A stretch of DNA of 64,000 nucleotides, from assembly GCF_018991925.1 (NCBI RefSeq), contig NW_024735503.1:4694762-4758761 (forward strand). The letters run 5' to 3'. The notes under the pieces were generated by a model. The model searched no databases, was not told the origin of the DNA, and worked only from the letters and a program-made list of their open reading frames with translations. Below are positions 1-10,390 of this stretch, one piece after another. The translations under genes and the position numbers were made by a program. This DNA comes from Homarus americanus (lineage: Eukaryota; Arthropoda; Malacostraca; Decapoda; Nephropidae). Each line of letters begins with the position of its first letter. Within the stretch, counting starts at the first letter, position 1.

Positions 1-130
1 TTAAAACCTGGCTCACTCTTCTCCTCTTAGGTAATGTTTGTTCTATCTGGAATTTTCTTCAAAATAATCCAGTCTCATCCACATTAAACACCTGTTCTGG
101 CAGGTAACCCCCTTCAGTGATAATGTTTGT
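1..130 (-). pseudogene. Tigger/TIGD1-like transposase fragment around the first catalytic Asp
   Basis: Read on the minus strand, this edge of the window translates as a DDE transposase segment containing EQVFNVDETGLF, the block that carries the first catalytic aspartate of Tigger/jerky (pogo group, Tc1/mariner superfamily) transposases. It is followed by degenerate IPDRTN and EEKSEPGF blocks. Two in-frame stops interrupt it (after GLF and after NIT), so it is dead. The fragment runs off the left edge. It may belong to the same old copy as the N-terminal fragment at 4569-4966, which has the same orientation, but 4.4 kb of other insertions lie between them and this cannot be proved. Confidence 0.7.
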
Positions 131-488
131 ATTTCTGAAAGTTTGTAAGTTGAACGTTCTTTAGAGGAGCACCTGTATATGCCAATTGTTTCACATACTG
201 TATACATTGTCTGCATCATTCACTGTTTTATACCAAGTCTATGTGTACCCGAATATGACACATAACTTGTGGTAAAAGCATCTAATATAATGTAAAAACA
301 AGCATAATAAGTAATAAAAGTGCCGTACAAGTGTTAAGTTTCTAGCATGCCAAAATATGTCAGTGAGCTCTGACTGACCTGCAAGCTAATGCCATTGTTA
401 TGTGTAAGTAACCACAGAATTAGCAGAATTTTTTTTTAATGTGCTGGTGTGCCTTATTAATAAAGAAAATACTGTACAGTATACTCTA
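131..488. other. AT-rich stretch, nothing recognised
   Basis: No open frame, repeat or element boundary is recognisable. It separates the transposase fragment from a TIR element. Confidence 0.5.
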
Positions 489-630
489 CAGTGAGTTCTG
501 CTATAACGCGTGTTTTGATAACGCGAATTTGCTCTAACACGATTTATGAATTAGGAACGATATTTGTATAACGCGAACGCTTGTTTGCTATAACGCGATT
601 TTTGCTTACTATTTCTCCAATTTTGTGGTA

Positions 631-980
631 CAGTGGGGTATGCTATAACGAATCTAATTGGTTCTAGAACCTTGTTTGTTATAGCATTCTTTTGTTATAG
701 GATTAATCCGTTCCAGGCCCCCAAATACAACCACTTAACACTGAAAAATATAATATAAAATTGTAAAAATTGTAAAAAGTGCATAAATATGCATCTAAAC
801 CCCTGAAATAAAGAATATCATTAATATTTGTAATAATAAAACAATAAATTAGAAAAAAAAAAATTAAATTATGTTCGTTGTAGGAGTTTCGTTTGTTATA
901 GCATTCTCAATTTTATAGGTAAAACCGTTCGTTATCGGAATATTCATAGTAGGATCCGTTCGTTATAGCATACCCCACTG
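631..980. mobile_element. Nested 350-bp Tigger-type MITE (family B)
   Basis: The termini are CAGTGGGGTATGCTATAACG on the left and its inverse at the right (GTTATAGCATACCCCACTG), flanked by TA on both sides (629-630 and 981-982). The same termini occur on the element at 23207-24048. It was inserted into the family A element after that element arrived. The interior is AT-rich and non-coding. Confidence 0.85.
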
Positions 981-988
981 TATTAACT

Positions 989-1120
989 GTGAATATAGTA
1001 AAGAAGAATATCAACAAGAAGCGTTCTGGTGATAGAATTCCCGGTGATGATCGTAAAAGAAAGGATATAACACTTGAAGAGAAGCTCGATTTTATCAACC
1101 TCAAAATCACCCTTCTCCCC
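989..1120 (+). pseudogene. Tigger transposase N-terminal remnant in family A element
   Basis: The frame reads a basic leader with KKNINKKRSGDRI and then DITLEEKLDFIN, which matches the start of the psq-type helix-turn-helix of Tigger/pogo transposases. It stops after about 45 residues because the rest of the transposase is deleted. A closely similar leader (KKNISKKRSGDRI) is found on the minus strand near 12525-12600 inside a different TIR family. Confidence 0.55.
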
Positions 1121-1439
1121 CATCAAGTAAAGTGTTACATTTACTGTATGATTTCATTATTAGATATGAATGTAACATTTATTTAGACTGTGCTATCCTT
1201 TGTGTTAGGCTAACTACTAAATTTTTTCGATTTCGAGTAATCTGCACCTAACCCTATTTTCTATTACGCGATTTTCTATAACACGATATTTTACAAGAAT
1301 ACAATTATCGCGTTATAGCAGAACTACCTGTATAGTGATATAAAGTATGGAAAAATAAGAGTGTAGGGGCATATACTACTACTACTACTACTTGGCTGTC
1401 ACTCGGAATTTAGTTTGGCATTCATCCAGCTATATAGAA

Positions 1440-2110
1440 GTCACCCTCGTTGGTGAGCTCTGAGATGACTCGAGGGGCCTTCACCGTTTTGGGGTGATGT
1501 GAAAGGAAAGTTTGGTTCTGATGAGCCGATGATCTGTGTCATGGTGGTCTGAGCCACGCATGTCTCGGGTGATGCGGACATCTCGGCGATCTCTTTCTCT
1601 AACAATGATGATGTCAGTGAGATGCCAATGTTTGGATTGTGGGTGTTGCCAAGAATCCTTGAACTTCCCAACTTGCCTAAAGAAGGTGTTGATGAGGAGG
1701 AGTAGGCCGTTGGGATTACACTTGCCCACTCCGATTTTCCCTATGGTTCCCTGCCAAAAGTCAGCATCTCTGCCAACTTTGGAACTGAAGTCACCGAGGA
1801 GTACAATCTTATCTTCTCTGGGGATAAAGGGTAGCACTCTGTCAAGGTCAGCATAAATGGCCTCCTTGATGTCATCCTCTGCATCCAGTGTTAGGGCATA
1901 TGCACTGTTGAGGAAAGCATGGCGTGAGTAATTCAATGGGACTCAGAGTGTCATGAGGTGCTAGTTGACCCCAATCAGCATTTCATTTAGCCTATGTAGG
2001 ATGGGTTAGCAAATGGCAAACCCAACTCCATAAATGTGGTTTCTCTCCGCAGCCGGCTTACCCTTCCAGAAGAAGGTATGGTATGTTACCTGATGCGGGG
2101 CTCCACCGCA
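1440..2110 (-). pseudogene. RTE-type LINE endonuclease fragment
   Basis: The minus strand encodes the apurinic-like endonuclease domain of an RTE-group non-LTR retrotransposon, the type often mislabelled craniofacial development protein 2-like. Recognisable blocks in order are TFFWKGKPAAER-like and GVGFAI (about 2040-2110), SAYALTLDAEDDIKEA, VLLGDFSSKVGRD (catalytic GDF block), SWQHPQSKHWHL, and TDHRLIRTKLSF near 1500. Frameshifts and stops lie between 1936 and 2010, and a short deletion precedes the SWQHP block. No reverse transcriptase follows, so it is a truncated dead copy. Confidence 0.8.
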
Positions 2111-2489
2111 GATTTTTTGTTTGGGGTTTACTCTTGTAGCTTTATACCTACCAAGGTTAATCTGCAAGACAGTGGTTGGCAGTGATTGTAGGTACCAGGG
2201 TGTGCCCACATGGCGGTGGCCAATGCGCTGTCCCTCTGGGCCCAGCACAGCAGGAGTGTGGGAGACTATCGAGCCTAGAAACCACCCTAACACATGGGCA
2301 CTTGTTTCCTGTGAGAAACCATAAAAGTTGTGGAAATATCATTGTTAGACTAGTGTAATTACTAACCCTGTTACTTGCTTAAAGACCTTTGTTGTTAGAT
2401 GCACAGTACACAGTGAATTCTGTGTGGGAGAGGGGGAGATATGGTGGGTGAGTGGCTTGGAGGATTTCAACAAACCCCTCCCTCTGCTC
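2111..2489. other. Unassigned; possibly 5' flank of the RTE fragment
   Basis: Open frames on both strands here have no recognisable motif. GC content is higher than in the neighbours. It lies upstream, in the minus sense, of the LINE endonuclease and may be decayed LINE sequence. Confidence 0.3.
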
Positions 2490-2745
2490 CGGCAAGCCCA
2501 GGACACCTTTAAAATGACACTATGGATCATTACCATGCTTCCCATATTATTGAGCTTCATGCAGTGTCGGGTTAATAAAACATTTGTCTTCTGCACTCAT
2601 TAAATAATTTGTCGTGTATTTATCAGCTCTTAATAAATAATATTGTAGTGTCTTATGTATCGACACATACCCTGGTTTATTCATTAATCAGTTGTCTAAG
2701 TGTACAAGTAACCAAATTTAGTCATCAAGTATCACTCAAAGGTAA
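2490..2745. repeat. Dispersed repeat, copy 1 (partner 9940-10390)
   Basis: Shared blocks with the region 9940-10390 include CCCATATTATT, GTCGGGTTAATAAAACAT against GCCGGGTTAGTAAAACAT, AATAATATTGTAGTGT, and CCCTGGTTTATTCA followed by ATCAGTTGTCTAAGTG. The order is conserved and the orientation is the same. Its identity is unknown; it is probably a decayed mobile element. Confidence 0.6.
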
Positions 2746-2798
2746 AAAATAACTTTGTTTGGAAGGTATCTCCAGGTCAAATACTATACAGCACAGTA

Positions 2799-3415
2799 CA
2801 GTATAGTCTCGATTTATGCGGATTTGTTTTACGCGTTTGGTCATTTACGCGGCACCTTGCCAGACAGACAATTTTTATTTACACAGTTCATTCCATCATT
2901 TACGCGGGAAGCGGCGTGGGCAGGGTGCACACAAGGTCGCCCAGTCAACAAAACATTACCGAGTTCTTCACCCGCCACCCACCACAGCCGGCCCAATTCA
3001 GTGATAGTGAGGATATGAGCTTTGAGGGGTTTGACAAAGAGGCCCTGCAAGCCTCTGTGGTGGATAGTGATACAATTGATACAAGTGATACAGGTGAGGG
3101 CCAATAATCTGCCCTCTGCCTCGGAACCAGCCCCCCATCCTCGTGTGCCCAGCCATCTTTTCTACTAATGTAAGTGTTAAAAAACCTAATATTATTGATA
3201 TTTCTCTTAAATATTAATTGTGTGTGCATACCATCATAAAATTAAGATGTTATTTTTACTACAACGTACATATTGTGTCGGAAAAAGTGTAGTTTGGGGG
3301 TCAGCCCAGTCTCTATTCCAATTAATCCCATATGTTCTGTTATTTTGTTTACACGTTCCTTATTTTACGCGGACATCCACGGGTTCAATTGACCGCGTAA
3401 ATGGAGACTATACTG
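2799..3415. mobile_element. Tigger-type TIR element (family E), internal deletion derivative
   Basis: The termini are CAGTATAGTCTCGATTTATG and, inverted at the right, CAGTATAGTCTCCATTTACG, with TA on both sides (2797-2798 and 3416-3417). The interior keeps the 3' part of a Tigger transposase gene (see 2916-3107) and the 3' untranslated block that also follows the full-length gene at 21437-21779. DNA-binding and catalytic domains are gone. Confidence 0.85.
2916..3107 (+). CDS. 63-residue ORF: Tigger transposase C-terminal tail with PIP-box-like motif
   Basis: This intact small frame corresponds to the C-terminal tail of the transposase at 19535-21436. It includes QQNITEFF, then PPQPAQFSDSE, a FEGF(D/V)KEAL-like acidic stretch, and an ending in GEGQ. 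QxxIxxFF is the consensus of a PCNA-interacting (PIP) box, a motif known in the pogo transposase. An ATG precedes the motif by nine codons and no stop interrupts it. The protein would lack DNA binding and catalysis. Whether it is expressed is unknown; it may simply be a leftover of an internal deletion. Confidence 0.5.
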   Translation: MGRVHTRSPSQQNITEFFTRHPPQPAQFSDSEDMSFEGFDKEALQASVVDSDTIDTSDTGEGQ

Positions 3416-4568
3416 TATGTTATAAGTACCCTGTTGCAAGATGATTTGATGAAATCTTTCTCTCTAGGAAATCATCCTGAGCTTTCAATGGGTATTACTG
3501 TGCATATTTAAATGCATATAGTACCCCTCATTACATTCATTCTTAGAAGAAAAATTTCTTACTTAAAACATTTCTCTACTGTATAAGCTGCTCTTCTTAG
3601 AAACACATCCACAGCATATAATGGAATGACCTTGTACCCATTTGTATGAAATTTTAACAGAATCTAAATTATGACCTCATGTACTGAAAGTCATTGGGTT
3701 GTTGGGGCAACAAACACCTTTTTTTCTGGAAAGTGAAAACTAACATTTTAAAATGGTAAAGTTAGTCTATATTCTTCAGAAAATGTATACAAAGGTCACT
3801 TAAAACTTACTGGTACAGCATAATTGATTTTTAAATACAGTACCTTATTCTAAATGTGTTTAATCATTTCGAGGGTCATTAATTGACATTAATTGGGCCG
3901 TCTCAATTTATACAGTAGTTGTGTAGTATGTTTGGTCTATTCTCTTTAGTTCTCTTCACAAACACACACTATGATTTAGTGATGTTCTAGTACTGGGAGA
4001 TGGGGAAAGAAAAACTATTGTACAAAATAAAGTTTATTCTATAGAATGTTCAGTGGAGTGCTGGAGGCTGTAGCTGCTGCTGGGTGAGAGGTGTTATTGC
4101 CATGGCTGGTGAGAAAGAGTGAAGTTGATTGCTGACACGCCCCTTTTATCCCCGTGCGGTGCTGTGAAGGAAACCAGTGGTGGTTGTTATTGGTCCAGTG
4201 GCATTCTGTGCTCGGCTGATCTGATTGCCAATCAGCGTGCTGGGACCAAGAACAGTGGCCCGTGGTTGGCTAACACTGATGCTCAATCAGCGCATGGAGC
4301 AGGAGAAAGTTCATGCTTGTGTGATTTTGTAGGGTGTCCCCTACAGTTGCACTCTTGAAAATGGCCATGTAACTAAAAAAAACATGTAAATTAAACATCA
4401 TTTTCCTATAAGAAATAAAGGGAATGGTGGGGTTAGAGAGAGTAGCCTCAAAACTCATTCTTAGGTCTATACATACTGTACTGTACTGTAGATATGAAAT
4501 CTGTACTGTATTTCTTTCACTTTGTTTTATTTTTCATTGTATGTATTTGTTACTCATTAATAAAGATA
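3416..4568. other. No gene; contains a dispersed repeat (3725-3930)
   Basis: AT-rich DNA. Positions 3725-3930 resemble 6665-6840: both have CTTTTTTT, GAAAGTGAAAA or GAAGTGAAAAG, TAACAT, AAATGGTAAAGTTA, a CATAATTGAT or CATGATTGAC block, TTATTCTAAA and a closing CATTAATT. An open frame at 4119-4358 shows no recognisable domain. Confidence 0.5.
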
Positions 4569-4966
4569 TTAAAGATGATAGAATACAGCTAAATCAATGT
4601 AAATTGAACTACCCTTGGCTTGAATCAGGAGTATGCTGACAGGCACATTCCACTGGTTTTGATCCTCGTTCCACAAACTCGGCATCATCACCATCTTCTC
4701 CATGATCAAAGTTCGTACATATGATGTCTTTGTGGCACTCACCGAAGTTACAGACTTTGCACTTTCTTTAATTTGGGGTTCAATTTTACGTATTGTCTGG
4801 ATGGTACTTGCATTAGGGCTAAGCAACTGACCGATATTAGCTATGCTTTCTCCTCTCTCAATGCAGCTTATTATGTCTAATTTAACACCAACAGTGATGG
4901 CCTGTCATTGCTTCTTGGGCTGGATGGCACCCTTGGATGTGGATGAGCATTTGCCTGTCATCATCA
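4569..4966 (-). pseudogene. Tigger (TIGD1-like) transposase N-terminus
   Basis: The minus strand starts with MTGKCSSTSKG, then after one in-frame stop gives ITVGVKLDIISCIERGESIANIG and a second helix TIQTIRK. Together these form the psq/CENP-B-type helix-turn-helix of Tigger transposases. EPQIKESAKSV, EDQNQWNVPVS and LIQAKGSSIY follow, which match the start of the CENP-B-like second DNA-binding domain. The fragment ends there and the catalytic domain is absent nearby. It is more similar to the TIGD1 type than to the intact element at 19072. Confidence 0.75.
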
Positions 4967-5527
4967 GAGTACTATCCTATGTTTGAGGGTTGGTGACCAC
5001 AGTCCTCCACTTTAAATGTTTTCAGGCTGTTTTTACCAATCCTCCCAAGACTGTATCTCTCTGGGGATCTAGTTTTTAATTTCATTCATCCATCCCAGTC
5101 TATGTCTTCCCTTGGCCCTCCTACCTCAAACTTGGTTCATTAATATTTCTATTATTATCACCTCATCCCTAATTATATGACCAAAGTATCTAATTTTTCT
5201 TTTTCTGTACATTTCAAATAACTCTCTTGAAAGTTTTTGCTAACCTTAGTACAGGGTACTATATTTCATTTGTTTTCCTTTTGGTGTAACTTATTCTTAG
5301 GATTCACCTTTAACATCATATTTCAAATTCCTCCAACCTCTTTCTGAAGTTAATGGACCTTTTCAGTAGGTTCTTTAGATTATTAAATGCTGTTTATACT
5401 GAACCTATTCTTGTTATAATTTCTTCTGTACATATACCATCATAGCTAATGTTACTTCCCAAATACACAAAATTTTCTACTTGTTTAAGTTCCCTGTTGC
5501 CAACCGTAATTGTTATTTTTGTATTTA

Positions 5528-5714
5528 CAGTGGTCCCTCGGTTAACGAGCACAATGCGTTCTAGAAGGTTGCTCGTTAACCGAAAAACTCGTTAACCGAA
5601 ACCATTGTTTCAATGGGTTTTGGGGTAATTTGTTCCAGCTCACTGAAAATTGCCTAAATTCAACAAAAAAGGTAGAAAAGTACACTTACTTTGAGGTGTG
5701 TATGTAGAAGGCTC

Positions 5715-5748
<34 letters not shown>

Positions 5749-6336
5749 GGAATTAGAATGGGGGTGGAGGAGAAGAGAAGGCATTGGGGTGGAAGAGAAG
5801 TCACCCCATAGCGCCATTTCACCCATAAAATTTTAGTTCTCTTGGTGTAACTCAAGATTATGTTATTTAAATCAACACTGCACTGCATTATATATTGTCA
5901 ATATGTAAAATAAATTTCAAAATGACCAATAATTTGCTTGCAAACACACAAAAAAGCATTTAGTTGAAGAGAGTCTCAAGCAAGATGTTACCTCCACTGA
6001 AAAGACACAAAGACTGACGCCTGTATGGTGTGTTGGCAGGCTGGATGGCATGTTCAATAATTGTTAAAATTACTAAAAAATTTAATATTAAACTTTTACA
6101 ATTATTGAATAGTATAAACTTCTTGATATTTACTAAAATGGTAAGGAATTTAAACCCTAGAACCGATTACTGTACTGGCGGACTAATACTACAGCTGGTG
6201 GACCGCCAAATGCAAGCGAAAACATGTTCAGGTCAGCTCGTAAGAAACTCGTTAATCGAGGGATTGCTCGTTAACCGAAGTTAAGAATCTTATGGAAGGT
6301 AACTCGTTAACCAAAATCTCGTTAACCGAGGGACTG
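5528..6336. mobile_element. Tigger-type MITE (family C) inserted in the RTE LINE
   Basis: The left end CAGTGGTCCCTCGGTTAACG and the inverted right end CAGTCCCTCGGTTAACGAG are flanked by TA at 5526-5527 and 6337-6338. Repeated CTCGTTAACCGA subterminal blocks occur at both ends. It is about 809 bp with no transposase. It shares its end family with 9036-9873 and 18341-21914. Homology of the interrupted LINE on both sides confirms the insertion point. Confidence 0.9.
5718..5748. repeat. (GAT)n microsatellite inside the family C MITE
   Basis: About ten GAT units in a row. Confidence 0.95.
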
Positions 6337-6664
6337 TATTCCCAATTTGGAAACAACCATTACTTTTATCTTACAGCATTAACTCTTGGCCCATATTTTT
6401 CAACTTTTTCCACAAATCTTTTAACCAGTTTTTGTAAAGCTTCTTTAATCTCTGTGATAGGAGCAGTATTATCTGCATAGCATAAATTATGTGATGCTAC
6501 ATTGCCATTAACTTTTATTCCTTTATCTTCACTTATAACTTCTTTCATTAAATCTGTGTAATTCGAGGGGCAGCTGTACTCTATTAAACTCAGGTCCTCA
6601 ACCAGCATGTAAAGGAGTACAGTACCTTTGTGTAAAATTTGAACAAAATAAAAATTTTGGTAAA

Positions 6665-6840
6665 TTTTTTTTGGGGGGAAGTGAAAAGTAACATGCTGAA
6701 ATGGTAAAGTTAATTATGTTCATAGAAAAACGTAATTTAATACATACAGGCATGGCATGATTGACATTTTAATTATTCTAAATTAGTTGCACAGTAATTA
6801 TATCAAGTGCCATTAATTAAACTCATCTCAGTCTTTCAGG
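6665..6840. repeat. Dispersed repeat, partner of 3725-3930
   Basis: Same block order and orientation as 3725-3930, diverged. It lies upstream of the first visible NANP exon. Its identity is unknown. Confidence 0.5.
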
Positions 6841-7047
6841 ACCTCGAGTTAACTGCCCGATCAGGGGATCAAATCATTGAATTAAGTTTTTCTGGGTGTG
6901 AAGTGCAGTTTACAACTCATCACATTTTGTGAAGCCTCATGCATCCAATTGCAAGAAATTTATCTAGGTTTTATGATTATTTTTACTTAAGTTGTTTCAC
7001 TAAATAGAATAAAATTTGGAATAATGTAATATAAATTTAAATTTCAG

Positions 7048-7164
7048 GAGATGTGTACTCGTTATGGAAGTCCGAGAGGCTGAAGCATCTGTCTTTCAAG
7101 CCATGTGTAACCACCATGCTTGATGAACTTGCTCCTGACTTTAACCTTGGCCTCATTACTAATG
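7048..7164 (+). CDS. NANP: N-acylneuraminate-9-phosphatase, internal exon with HAD motif II
   Basis: NANP dephosphorylates N-acetylneuraminate 9-phosphate in cytosolic sialic acid synthesis. This exon encodes DVYSLWKSERLKHLSFKP and then DELAPDFNLGLITNG. LWKS and the terminal LITNG (HAD motif II, Thr) line up with vertebrate NANP. It is bounded by an acceptor TTTCAG and a donor GTGAGC. The exon starts with the last two bases of a codon and ends one base into a Gly codon, which is completed by the exon at 14694. The exon(s) with the DxDxT nucleophile motif I are not visible upstream and must lie before the window or have been missed. Confidence 0.85.
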
Positions 7165-7302
7165 GTGAGCCAGAATGTATACTTGTTCTTTGTCAACTAC
7201 AGTACATGTATTATCATTTTAGATGACATGTACACAGTACAAGGAGAGCTCATGGTTTGCCAGTATCATAGTCTTAGGTGGTGGTCATGTCATCACTGGC
7301 AT

Positions 7303-7385
7303 ATTTTTTTTTTTTGGGGGGGGGGGGGAATAGCCCACCCAGGCACAGGTCACTGACCCACATCTGTGCCTGGGGGACAAAAATG

Positions 7386-7416
<31 letters not shown>

Positions 7417-7805
7417 CACAATAATAATAATAATAATTAAGATAAGTAAGGTTTTTAATAAAAATAACAAAAATAAAAATAATAAAATAATAATGATAAC
7501 AATAATAGTAATAATAACAGCACTGCAATAATAATAATAATAATAATAATAATGATACAAAAAGAACCATTAAGAAATACAAAAATGAAAAAAAAGATGA
7601 AGAATGAGAAACAATACAGGTATACGGTATATATGTTGTGTTGTCAATGGTAAGAGAAACAATTGAGACCCTGCAATTGTGTGTAAATGAGGCAGAAAGT
7701 CAGATCAGCAACCTGGGACTTGGTCACAATTTTTGTGATGCCATATGGCAGCAGGGTCTACCATTAGACAACACATTATGCTTCCAATATCTTCCTAGGT
7801 GGTAG
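7303..7805. repeat. Composite repeat copy 1: LINE 3' tail, (AAT)n, conserved 160-bp block
   Basis: The order is a reversed LINE 3' tail (CCCACCCAGGCACAGGTCA, then TGCCTGGGGGACAAAA), long imperfect AAT repeats (7387-7560), and a block from about 7650 beginning GAGACCCTGCAATTGTGTGT and ending at AATATCTTCCTAGG. The same arrangement occurs at 36369-36725 and, reversed, at 42783-43215. It lies in the first NANP intron. Long Tyr/Ile-rich frames here are products of the AAT repeat. Confidence 0.75.
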
Positions 7806-9035
7806 TACCTCCCTGTTTGGTAGCTGCCTGCTACCTACTGAAATGTAGTGTTTCGTCCAACTTTACTTTTACAGGCACTAAGTTTTCCTTACTGAATGAT
7901 AATGTAACGTTGTGATTTTAGATCTATATACTATATACTATATTCTAATATACAAACAAATATTTAAAAGATATTTTATCATTATTGACAAAAAATTATT
8001 TAGAATTAAGCTGTAAAATTTTGTAGAAGCATATTCCTTTTCATAATTTTTTAACCAGAGCCCTTGATGTCTCAAAAGTTTTGCCAAACAAAACTCAGGA
8101 AAAGAGTCCTCAGGCAGCATAGTTTTCAGGAATAATATGCTGTACTTGTTCAAAGTTTGGTAAGTTATTGCAAAGGTCAAACATTTTCAAATGTCTGACA
8201 TTTTAAGTAGAAGTTTGACTAATGATAAAATCAGCAAAATAGGGATTTGAACATAAAGAAAACTGTGAATAGGATAAAACGGTGATTGTTATCATTTAAT
8301 CCTATTTTATAGCATACATCAGGATAAGGAAATTGCATGTATAGTTAGAAACCATTTTTAATTTGGGACTTGAATCAAGGCCATTAAGTTTGATAGACTA
8401 TCCTTCGCACTGGGGTCCTGAGGGTAAGAAAGTACCATAAAATGGAAAAAAGCTCAAGAGTTGCCATGAGCACAACATGAGATTCCCTGATTCATTCATT
8501 GCAATTAACACTTACAAAGCATTCAAACCTGATTAGTCACATCAGATTCCATTCACTTTTTGCACAGCACAGATGCTCTATTCCAGCACTTTGCTTGTGG
8601 ATAGCAAAGTCTACTCATCATGATAATGAAGAGTCACATAGAGCATTGTGTGGCCATGCATTCTAAGGTACTTCTGTGGGTTTTCAGACTGTGCTTTAAG
8701 TGTTTATTTTGTTAATGACTCGTGTCCAGTTAGCTAGTGAATAAGTTTTGGGGCCAACAGCATCATGCAATGTGTTAAAAAATCCAATGTGTATCAGATT
8801 GTGGTTTATAAGATAATTGTGTACCAGATAAAGGAGATATCGGGCCCAAGACTAGCTACACTTTACCCTTGTTAATTTAGATCGTTAAAATTCGGATTTT
8901 GGATTAATTTTTGTTTTTTCAAAAGTGAATTAAACTATTTGAATTCTGCAAAGTCGATTATTATTATAGGAATATATTATAAAATAGATTAAGATGAATG
9001 AATTATAGGAATGGAACGTGAATTATATAAAGATA
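7806..9035. other. Intronic AT-rich DNA, nothing recognised
   Basis: No motif-bearing frame, TIR or tandem repeat was found. It lies within the 7.5-kb NANP intron. Confidence 0.5.
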
Positions 9036-9873
9036 CAGTGTTCCCTCAATTAATGAACACAATTGGTTCCACAGAGTCGGTTGTTAACCGAAAATTTCGT
9101 TAACTGAATATTATTTCAATGGGATATTGGGTAATTGGTTCCAACTCACAGAGAAAGTATACATACAAAGTACTGTATACCGGTAATAGAATAAACGAAA
9201 CATTAAATATAAACTAAATACAGTACTATATTTTAACTTACTTGGAGGTGTGTATATCATATTTCCGGCAGATTTGTTTACATATGAAACAGCTGATTGT
9301 GGAGGCAGTCGACGATGACATGTCATATTCTTTACAGAGTGCATTGGTTCTAACGCCTTCTTCATGTTTCATAATAATTTCTGCACTGTATATTGTCAAT
9401 ATGTTAACTAAATTTCAGAATGACCAATAATTTTGATGTAAAAATGCAAAAATATTCAAGAGACCAACAAACTCGATGATCATTCCACTGTAAACAAAGT
9501 TAAACTGAGAAGCGTTGGTGTGTGTTTCGATCAGCTGAAGGGCACACAAAAACTGTTCCCTGTACTGTATATATTATCAATATGTTAACAAAATTTTAGA
9601 ATGACCAATAATTATAATATAAATATGCAAAAATATTCAAGAGCACAATTTTCTTGATACTGTATTTACTCCACTGGAAACGAATGTAAACATAGAACCA
9701 ATTACTGTATTGGCGGACTAGCCAATCAGCTGATGCACACAACAAAGCATGTTTCTCGTAAGGCTGTTGTTAATCAAAGTTTTGTTCGTTAATGGAACTG
9801 AAAATCCTTATGGGAGCTAATTTGTTAACCAAATTTTTTTTAATTGGACCGTTCGTTAATCGAGGGACCACTG
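9036..9873. mobile_element. Tigger-type MITE (family C)
   Basis: The left end CAGTGTTCCCTCAATTAATG and the inverted right end CAGTGGTCCCTCGATTAACG are flanked by TA (9034-9035, 9874-9875). It is 838 bp and non-coding. Its sequence is homologous, in inverse orientation, to the outer parts of 18341-21914. Confidence 0.9.
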
Positions 9874-9939
9874 TACTGTATAAAACTAGGTTTGATGTGT
9901 AGCAGGGAATAGGAGGAGGTAGGGATGACAACTCACCAG

Positions 9940-10390
9940 CCTGCGATCCATTTATAATGACAATATGTAATTTCACCATAATTCCCATATTATTTAGGTT
10001 AGTTTAGTGCCGGGTTAGTAAAACATTAAAAAATAAATAAATAAATCGCCCTAAATTCCCACACTATTGTGCTGTAGTATATAGTCCCGGTCTCTTGTTT
10101 AAAGAGCAGTAACAGCTGATTGTTCCTGCTCTCCCTAACAGTGTTGCCAGCACTAACCATCTCTCAGGCACCGTTATTGTCACTGCTCAAGAGGGTTGGT
10201 GCATACCACAGGTTCTTTGTTGACCACTTAGTAAATAATATTGTAGTGTATTTATCATATTTATCAGAACTTAATACAGTAAATATAATTGTAGTGCATA
10301 ATACATCTCCATATGCCCTGGTTTATTCACTGATCAGTTGTCTAAGTGCAAAAGTAGCCAAATCGAGCCATCATGTATCGATTAATTTTA
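9940..10390. repeat. Dispersed repeat, copy 2 (partner 2490-2745)
   Basis: Conserved blocks are the same as in 2490-2745, but this copy has an extra segment of about 200 bp (about 10040-10230) between the GGGTTAGTAAAACATT block and the ATTGTAGTGTATTTATCA block. Confidence 0.6.

Larger units (their letters stand above)
489..1330. mobile_element. Tigger-type TIR element (family A), carrying a nested element
   Basis: The left end begins CAGTGAGTTCTGCTATAACG and the right end is the inverted CAGGTAGTTCTGCTATAACG. Both sides are flanked by TA, the target duplication typical of Tc1/mariner/pogo elements. Inside lie a remnant of a transposase N-terminus (989-1120) and a complete second element (631-980). 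Without the nested copy the element is about 490 bp, so it is a non-autonomous internal-deletion derivative. Confidence 0.85.
4990..6610 (-). pseudogene. RTE-type LINE reverse transcriptase, split by a Tigger MITE
   Basis: On the minus strand the upstream half (6610-6340) reads EDKGIKVNGNV then NLCYADNTAPI, the palm motif normally YADDT, and ends in VMVVSKLG. The downstream half (5527-4990) resumes with ITITVGNRELKQVENFVYLG, then AFNNLKNLL, and RKIRYFGHII followed by GRHRLGWMNEIK. These are consecutive blocks of an RTE-type reverse transcriptase C-terminal half. The break coincides exactly with the TA-flanked element 5528-6336. Several stops show that it is dead. No other gene is visible in the interval. 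Confidence 0.8.

Noticed and set aside
1536..1856. 106-codon plus frame opposite the RTE endonuclease
   Set aside because: Shadow of the minus-strand LINE frame, with no motif of its own.
1..7047. Search for the 5' NANP exon(s) with the DxDxT motif
   Set aside because: No convincing FDLDNT-like coding block with splice borders was found; it probably lies upstream of the window.
7274..7582. Tyr-rich minus frames
   Set aside because: They come from the AAT microsatellite in the composite repeat.
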